64,000 nt of DNA from the NCBI GenBank assembly GCA_010279815.1, contig QEOQ01000092.1:739801-803800 (forward strand), read 5' to 3'. The notes below the pieces were generated by a model. The model was not told the origin of the DNA and did not search any database. It saw only the letters and a program-made list of their open reading frames with translations. Shown one piece after another: positions 59,001-64,000 of this stretch. The DNA comes from Brachionus plicatilis. Taxonomy: Eukaryota; Rotifera; Eurotatoria; Ploima; Brachionidae. Numbering within the stretch: the stretch's first letter is position 1; every line of letters begins with the position of its first letter. Made by a program: the position numbers and the translations under genes.

Positions 59001-59735
59001 TGGCTTCGAATACTTTTGTTACACTTTTTAAAAATATAAATTTATTACGAATTGTAACAAAAATACTCTTTTGATAATAAAAATTTTATTATAAATTATA
59101 AAGTTTAATTCATCTAAATAAGTTCAAGTTCAATTATCTGACAATTCATCAACAAACACATCATCATCCTCACCATCTGAACTTGAATCTGAACAGTCGC
59201 TTATGCTCTCAGCGTCTGATTCTACTAAACTTTTAGAATCTTTAAGTTTTTTTTCCAATTTGCTAAAATCAAAGCATTTAATCGAGTATTTCAAATAAGT
59301 TTCCAAAGATATGTCGTTATCTATCAACATTTGTTTGTTCTGTAATAAAATTGTATCTTTTATAACAAATTCATTTTTATGACAAATTCGTGTTCAATGT
59401 AGCGCTCAACGTTATCAGTTTTTTTGGATAACGTAACAGAACCGGAACAATTTGTACTTTTGCAAAGCCAATTTATGCTTTTTTTATTAATTCTATGGCG
59501 TTTAAATAAATAACCATTTAAACACAAATCATGGGCATCGTAATTTGGATTTTCTAATTCAATAATTGATTTTTTAAACCAATTATTTGGTATATATTTG
59601 ATGTTAAAATCCATTTGAAAATTAAATTACAAACAACTTCAAATTTTAACACTTTAAGAAAAATTTCATAATTCGTAATAAATTTATATTTTTAAAAAGT
59701 GTAACAAAATTATCGTGACAAAAGTATTCAAAGCC
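59001..59735. mobile_element. 735-bp TIR element carrying a FLYWCH-like gene
   Basis: Left GGCTTCGAATACTTTTGTTAC and right, inverted GGCTTTGAATACTTTTGTCAC, pair; further in, CACTTTTTAAAAATATAAAT and TTATTACGAATT pair for about 50 bp. The whole interior is one two-exon gene on the minus strand. Confidence 0.8.
59130..59614 (-). CDS. FLYWCH-like zinc-finger protein with acidic tail, inside a TIR element
   Basis: Exons (minus) 59384-59614 and 59130-59339, joined in phase 0 over a 44-nt intron, give 146 residues. The first half has YLFKRHRINKKSINWLCKS followed by TNCSGSVTL and EHEF: the Leu, Trp, two Cys and His of a FLYWCH finger (the second ligand His is not obvious). The second half is amphipathic, then Ser/Asp/Glu-rich (SDCSDSSSDGEDDD). 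FLYWCH domains often accompany MULE transposases; here no transposase is present. Could be a DNA-binding factor of a non-autonomous element or a captured host gene. Confidence 0.6.
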
Positions 59736-60182
59736 TTAAAATCTATATCTAAAATTTAAGAAAAAAAATCAAATATACATTTTTGACATGTTCAATTAAA
59801 AAAAGGGTGAACCGATGAAAATAGCTCATCTTAACCACCAACATTTTTTTGCTCTTGGGAATCAACAAATTTCATTTTGACAATTAATTTTTTTTATAGA
59901 TATAACAAGTCATGAAAATTTAATGATTTTATTTTTTATTGAGTAAATTTAAAATTTCTGGACTGCAGTAAATTTAATTTATTTTTGTCAAAATCAAGCA
60001 CATTCGCTTTTATTTTGATACCATACTTTTTATTCGTTATAATCAAAATCAAAAATGATATAAAATTAATGTAAAAATTTGTACACAAAAATGTAAAATT
60101 AACTTTTATATAAAAAAATAATTAAAAACCCTTGAGTCAAAAAAAAAGTAGAGTAAATTTAAAGTCAATACATTGATCACTT

Positions 60183-60759
60183 TCAAATTGGGGTGATCGG
60201 AACGGAAAGTTTAACATGTTGAGCTCCTTTGATCGGCACCTCCACTCTGCCATAGTGTTCGATCATCTTGACTATAGAGCTAAACGGCTGGCTACACTGT
60301 CCAAGTATGAACTCGCCATTTTTCATGCAGATTCGCATGTGAACGCACCCACTTCCACTTCTAATTAAATTTTAGCAAAAGCTTGTTAAATTTATTTTTT
60401 AAAAGCTTACACTAAAGAAAGACTGTAGTCATTTGAATTACCACTTTCACTTTGTCTGACTAAAAAACTTCCAATGGGTTTGTTATACAGCATATTCTCG
60501 GCATGTTTTCGAGTAATACGTCCATGAAACCAAGGCTGTCTCTCGAGGTCGTACCGGCTTGGGGACGGCATTTGACTCACTATTTGACTTTGGTTTGGAT
60601 GAACAGTAAGAGGTAGCACACTATTCGGCAACGAACCTGTCTGTGAAAAAACCAATGCTGTTATCGGCAAACCATCTGCGGAAATTGTTTGAAATTGCTG
60701 TGGATATGAAAAATGATGATTACTTCCTGCACGATTTTGCCGCACAAAATGCTTTGAAT
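60183..60759 (-). CDS. SH2 adaptor of the SHB/SHD/SHE/SHF family, 3' part
   Basis: Adaptor that binds phosphotyrosine through a C-terminal SH2 domain. Exons (minus) 60411-60759 and 60183-60360, joined in phase 2, give about 174 residues; the reading is open at the 5' AG, so earlier exons exist but were not found in the window. N-terminal part Gln/Ser/Pro-rich. SH2: WFHGRITRKHAENML, GSFLVRQSES (FLVR Arg present), DYSLSLV, HMRICMKNGEFILGQ, and VPIKGAQHVKLSVPI at the end. The KGA(E/Q)H block after the domain is what separates SHB-family SH2 from Grb2 or Shc. The protein ends with the domain, as in that family. Confidence 0.88.
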
Positions 60760-60904
60760 CTTTAAAATTAAATAATGTTCATTCAATTAAAAATAAAATT
60801 TTTTTGAAAAATTTAAAAATTTAACTTTTTTTTTCTTATTAATATTGGTAAATAAAAATTGATAATTTAGAGATTTGATTTGTTTCTAACTAGTTATCAT
60901 ATTT

Positions 60905-61048
60905 TCGTCAAATGGAAATTTGAAAGCTAAAGTTTATGAGGGTGATTGCCTGAGCAATATGGATCTAAAGGTTGTACAAGACCATGCCAAGAGTGTTCGC
61001 TCTAGGCTCGATATCATACGTCGTCATGGAGTTCAATACCTTAACTGA
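60905..61048 (+). pseudogene. Coding-like fragment, unrecognised
   Basis: An open run on the plus strand, to TGA at 61046-61048, reads AKVYEGDCLSNMDLKVVQDH followed by AKSVRSRLDIIRRHGVQYLN. Codon use differs from the surrounding A+T noise. No start Met or splice context found; either a fragment of a transposon protein or an isolated terminal exon. Confidence 0.3.
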
Positions 61049-61253
61049 TATTATTTTTTCAAAATAGGAGGGTTCAGTTATAATTTTAAAAAAAATTAAA
61101 AGCCTTTGTAAAATAAAAAATTTTGAATGATAAAATTAATTTTGTGACATTTTTTACTCTACACCTGTTATTTGACATTTTGTTCAAATTGTCCATTTCT
61201 CTTAAGAGATTAGAAAAAATATTTTAGTTTTATCTTTTTTTGTTATATACGTA

Positions 61254-61804
61254 GTAAGACGGCCTAACCGGGTCACCTATTTTTTTGATAATTTTTCTAA
61301 AGACTCAGTAACGATAGAAAACACGAAATTTAATCACCCATTTAGTCCGAAATTTTTGGGTCACCCGGTTAGCTGCTGGGGTTAATGGGGTGAGGGGTAA
61401 TTCGGCTAATCCTGTTAACCGAATTGTCCCAAAAATTCACCCCTTTAAGAAGTCCGTCTAAAAAAAAAATGTAAAAATTTTTTTCTTTAGCAAATTCGTT
61501 GAATATTTTTAGATTAAATGGCAAAAAAGGTGATTTAAATAAAATTAAAATATCTGGGATTTAAATCCTAAACCAAATACATAATTTGATAAAAAATCAC
61601 CCATTTTGGCCAATTTTTTTTTTTACTCAAAAAAAATTAGAAGAAATTTTTTTTTTTCTACAATCTGTATTTTTATTTAAATTCTCTGGACACTCAATTA
61701 CTTATTTTTAGAAAAAAAATCCCAATGCCAGAAAATTAACAATTTTCCAAGCTAATTTAAAAGTTGTCACCCCGTTCACACATAAAATAATTAGGCTGTC
61801 TTAC
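61254..61804. mobile_element. 551-bp MITE with GTAAGAC ends and TA duplication
   Basis: Ends GTAAGACGGCCTAACCGGGT and inverted GTAAGACAGCCTAATTATTT, flanked by TA (61252-61253 and 61805-61806). The left part holds several GGGTCACCCGGTTAG/CCTGTTAACCGAATT-like inner palindromes. Non-coding. Confidence 0.85.
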
Positions 61805-63469
61805 TATAATGGAATTTTTCTTCAGGAAAATTGATCAAATAGAAGAGATCAATAGAAGGTTATATTGGATTTTTTTCGATCATTTTGAAGAATCAAAAAC
61901 TTTCCAACTTTTCAATTATTTTTTCATTCAAATAGAAAAAAGTTTAAATTTTTTTTTTTAATTTTTTACAACTCACAAATATTAGATACAAAAAAGAATT
62001 TTTTATTTTTACAACGAAAAATTATGACGATATTTAATACTAATTTTCCTCTTTTATTTTTTGACGAAATATGATCCAAAAAAAATATTTAAACAAAATC
62101 AACAAAAATATATCACCAAAAGTATTGTGAAATTTTACATATCAAACTTTCAACTATTTAATTAATTACAATTTATTTAAATGTTTATCTTAACTTTTTT
62201 GATTTAAGCTTAAAAGAAAATCATTGAATTCATAAGAATTATTTATTAATTGTATTAATAATGATCTAAGGTGAGACATCAACAACTTCTATACTAGTTC
62301 AAGTTTATCAAGCAACTCTAGGTCAATTATTTTCGAATATTTTTTATTTATTTTTTGATACTATAACAATAAATAATATATTAATAAAATAAATTAGATT
62401 CTCTAATAATTTTTTTTATTTTTTATTTTTTAGATTAAAATCATTTATTTAGTTACAAAATTAATTTGTAACCTTTTGTTTTGTGTCAAAGGACTTTTCC
62501 CCTATTGTTCCAAAATCTTATTTATATAGAAGCAAAATAAATTTTGATATTAATTAAAATAAATAACAGTCAAATAAAGTTCATTTATTATTAAAATATT
62601 GAATAAAAAATACCTTTTATTTTAATCAAAAACCAAAAATTTTGATTTGAAATCTAGATTTGATCATGAACTTCAATTAGCCGTAATTTTTCGTAAATTC
62701 ATATTTTTTCCTCAGTCAAAAATGATAAAAAAAGGTGAAAATAGGCAAAAATGGTGAAACATAAAGCTGATTAAAATTTAATTATTTTCAAAAAAAAGAT
62801 AATTTTTGTCCCTTTTACGATTGGCGTAAAAAAGCAGAAATTAAGGTAATTAATGTAAATTTTCCCCATGAATTAGGTAAAATTTCTTTTGTTGATTTAC
62901 GTAAAATTAGATATTTTAGGTAATTTTCCGTAAAAATTACCAAAAACATCATGTCAAATCAATACTGTATTGATCTTAAACCTCAATTTTCCAAATTAGA
63001 TAAAAAAAAACTATTACCTAAATTTTCATTTGGTGTAAAACTTCAATTTGCCATAGACTATTCTATCTCAAATGATAGGAATCAACTGGAGGCCACCCAA
63101 GACGCAGAAAAAAAAAGTAGAAGCGATAATTGGTAGAAAAAAACAATGTAGATAATTGATAACTTAAAAAATAAAAAAGTAGAATTCATAATTGATATAA
63201 AAAAGTGACAATCAATGATTAATTTTTCGAAAGCTATTTATTTAAAATAAATTTTTTGTCAATTAAATTTTTGTTGTAAATATTGAATTAATTAACTAGT
63301 GCTCATCTAAAATCAAAGCGAGTCCATCTAAAAAAAATTCAAGCAATTCACTATTAAATTACAAGCATTATCAAACTTATTAAAATATTAATTATCAAAT
63401 TAATTATTAATTTTTTTTATTTTATTCTTAATAATTATAAATATTTTTAATCTAGATTTATTTTTACAT
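61805..63469. other. Intergenic, with one unpaired MITE end
   Basis: 62640-62967 carries a right MITE end (inverted CAGTATTGATTTGACATGAT, then TA at 62968-62969) and TTACG-rich subterminal DNA like that of 39580-40366; its left end was not found. The frame 62951-63136 overlaps this end and is not supported. No gene recognised. Confidence 0.45.
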
Positions 63470-63510
63470 TTAATGCCTATGAGGCCATCTTTTGAATAAA
63501 TATAATATAT
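63470..63510 (+). mobile_element. LINE-type 3' tail hairpin
   Basis: TGCCTATGAGGCC followed by GAATAAATATAATATATT. Same structure as 57929-57965. Confidence 0.5.
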
Positions 63511-63599
63511 TATACACATTTATTAAATTATTTATCTTATTGTTACGTTCAGCCATATTTTTGCTCGATCTCAATTTCAAAAAATTAATGGAGAATTTT

Positions 63600-64000
63600 G
63601 ACTCATTTTTAAAAAGATAAAAATATTTATTTAGATTGTTTAGACTATAGTAAAAATATTGCTTTAGAATTGATTGACAACGTGTTTAAATGTGATAATC
63701 AAGGGCTAATTGACTCGATTAAATTCATAATGACTTTGGTAAACTATGGAGGGATGGGATGCTTTATAAACTTATTCCAAGGTTAAAAAAGTCCTATTGA
63801 ATACTTCTTTAAAAATACTATGACTCAGCTTCAGCTATAATTTGTCTACCTAATGGAAATATTTCTGACCTTTTTCCGATTGAAAGTGGCGTGAAACAAG
63901 GGGGTATACTTTTCACCATTTCTTTTCAACATTTTTATCAATGACTTGACAGAGGAATTGTTAGAAAAAAACCTAGGGGCCATTTTTAACAACTTAAATG
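63600..64000 (+). mobile_element. Non-LTR reverse transcriptase fragment, frameshifted, continues past the window
   Basis: Plus-strand pieces in different frames: SKNIALELIDNVFKC and CFINLFQG (finger region), then LPNGNISDLFPIESGVKQGG and, one frame over, SPFLFNIFINDLTEELLEKN. G-V-x-Q-G-G followed by S-P-x-L-F-N-x-F-I-N-D is RT motif B of non-LTR elements. At least two frame changes and stops show decay. The YADD motif would lie beyond 64000. Confidence 0.85.

Noticed and set aside
1..64000. CRISPR arrays, bacterial operons, tRNA or rRNA genes
   Set aside because: Intron-containing animal genes throughout; no spaced short repeats of CRISPR type and no cloverleaf with tRNA box motifs was seen by eye. 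Short non-coding RNA genes could still be missed.

Overview
The window is eukaryotic, very A+T-rich and animal. It carries a class-ID unconventional myosin, the large CAF-1 subunit, an SHB-type SH2 adaptor, a Ly6/three-finger surface protein, a rhodopsin-class GPCR and voltage-gated proton channels (Hv1). Genes are split by GT-AG introns; the shortest cluster near 44-50 nt and the longer ones are swollen with transposon sequence. Small introns, A+T richness and FLYWCH-like zinc-finger elements would suit a monogonont rotifer such as Brachionus, but that is inference; other compact-intron invertebrates fit too. All exon models were built by hand from reading frame, splice dinucleotides and phase.

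Layout. 1-2.8 kb: intergenic, with a possible terminal exon and a hAT relic. 2.9-6.5 kb (minus): complete CHAF1A in 8 exons. 8-32.4 kb (plus): six head-to-tail Hv1 paralogues, here called Hv1-A (8032-10989), -B (11121-11880), -C (18260-22101), -D (24636-25612), -E (25869-26557) and -F (31488-32366). All six have four transmembrane segments and a C-terminal helix, and none is frameshifted. Between them lie a Helitron 3' end, a pogo/Tigger deletion derivative, a 1.6-kb palindromic element, LINE fragments and a GPCR gene (28743-29684). 32.5-33 kb (minus): a small unrecognised gene. 33-41 kb: repeats and relics of MITEs, Tc1/mariner and a zinc-finger-like gene. 41-53.5 kb (minus): complete MYO1D-type myosin in 10 exons. 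55-55.6 kb (minus): Ly6-type gene in three exons. 56-64 kb: LINE pieces, an element carrying a FLYWCH-like gene, the 3' end of an SHB-family gene (minus), a MITE, and a reverse transcriptase fragment running off the edge.

Main observation. The tandem Hv1 cluster is far beyond the single HVCN1 of vertebrates, and its members have diverged at the residues that define the family. C, E and F keep the full charge set: S1 Asp, S2 Glu, S3 Asp and three S4 Arg. A has Glu in place of the third S4 Arg. B has Asn at the selectivity-filter Asp and lacks the third S4 Arg. D has Ser at the S2 Glu and Gln at an S1 Glu. E and F share a 354-bp stretch of exon 1 with one mismatch, flanked by diverged sequence, which looks like recent gene conversion. 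The array resembles an expanding, possibly heteromer-forming channel family with altered gating or selectivity.

A second theme is TIR elements with TA duplications and CAGT ends (IS630/Tc1/mariner/pogo type). A third is two MITE-like elements that each fill almost a whole intron of a conserved gene, leaving about 56 nt of apparent original intron in both cases.
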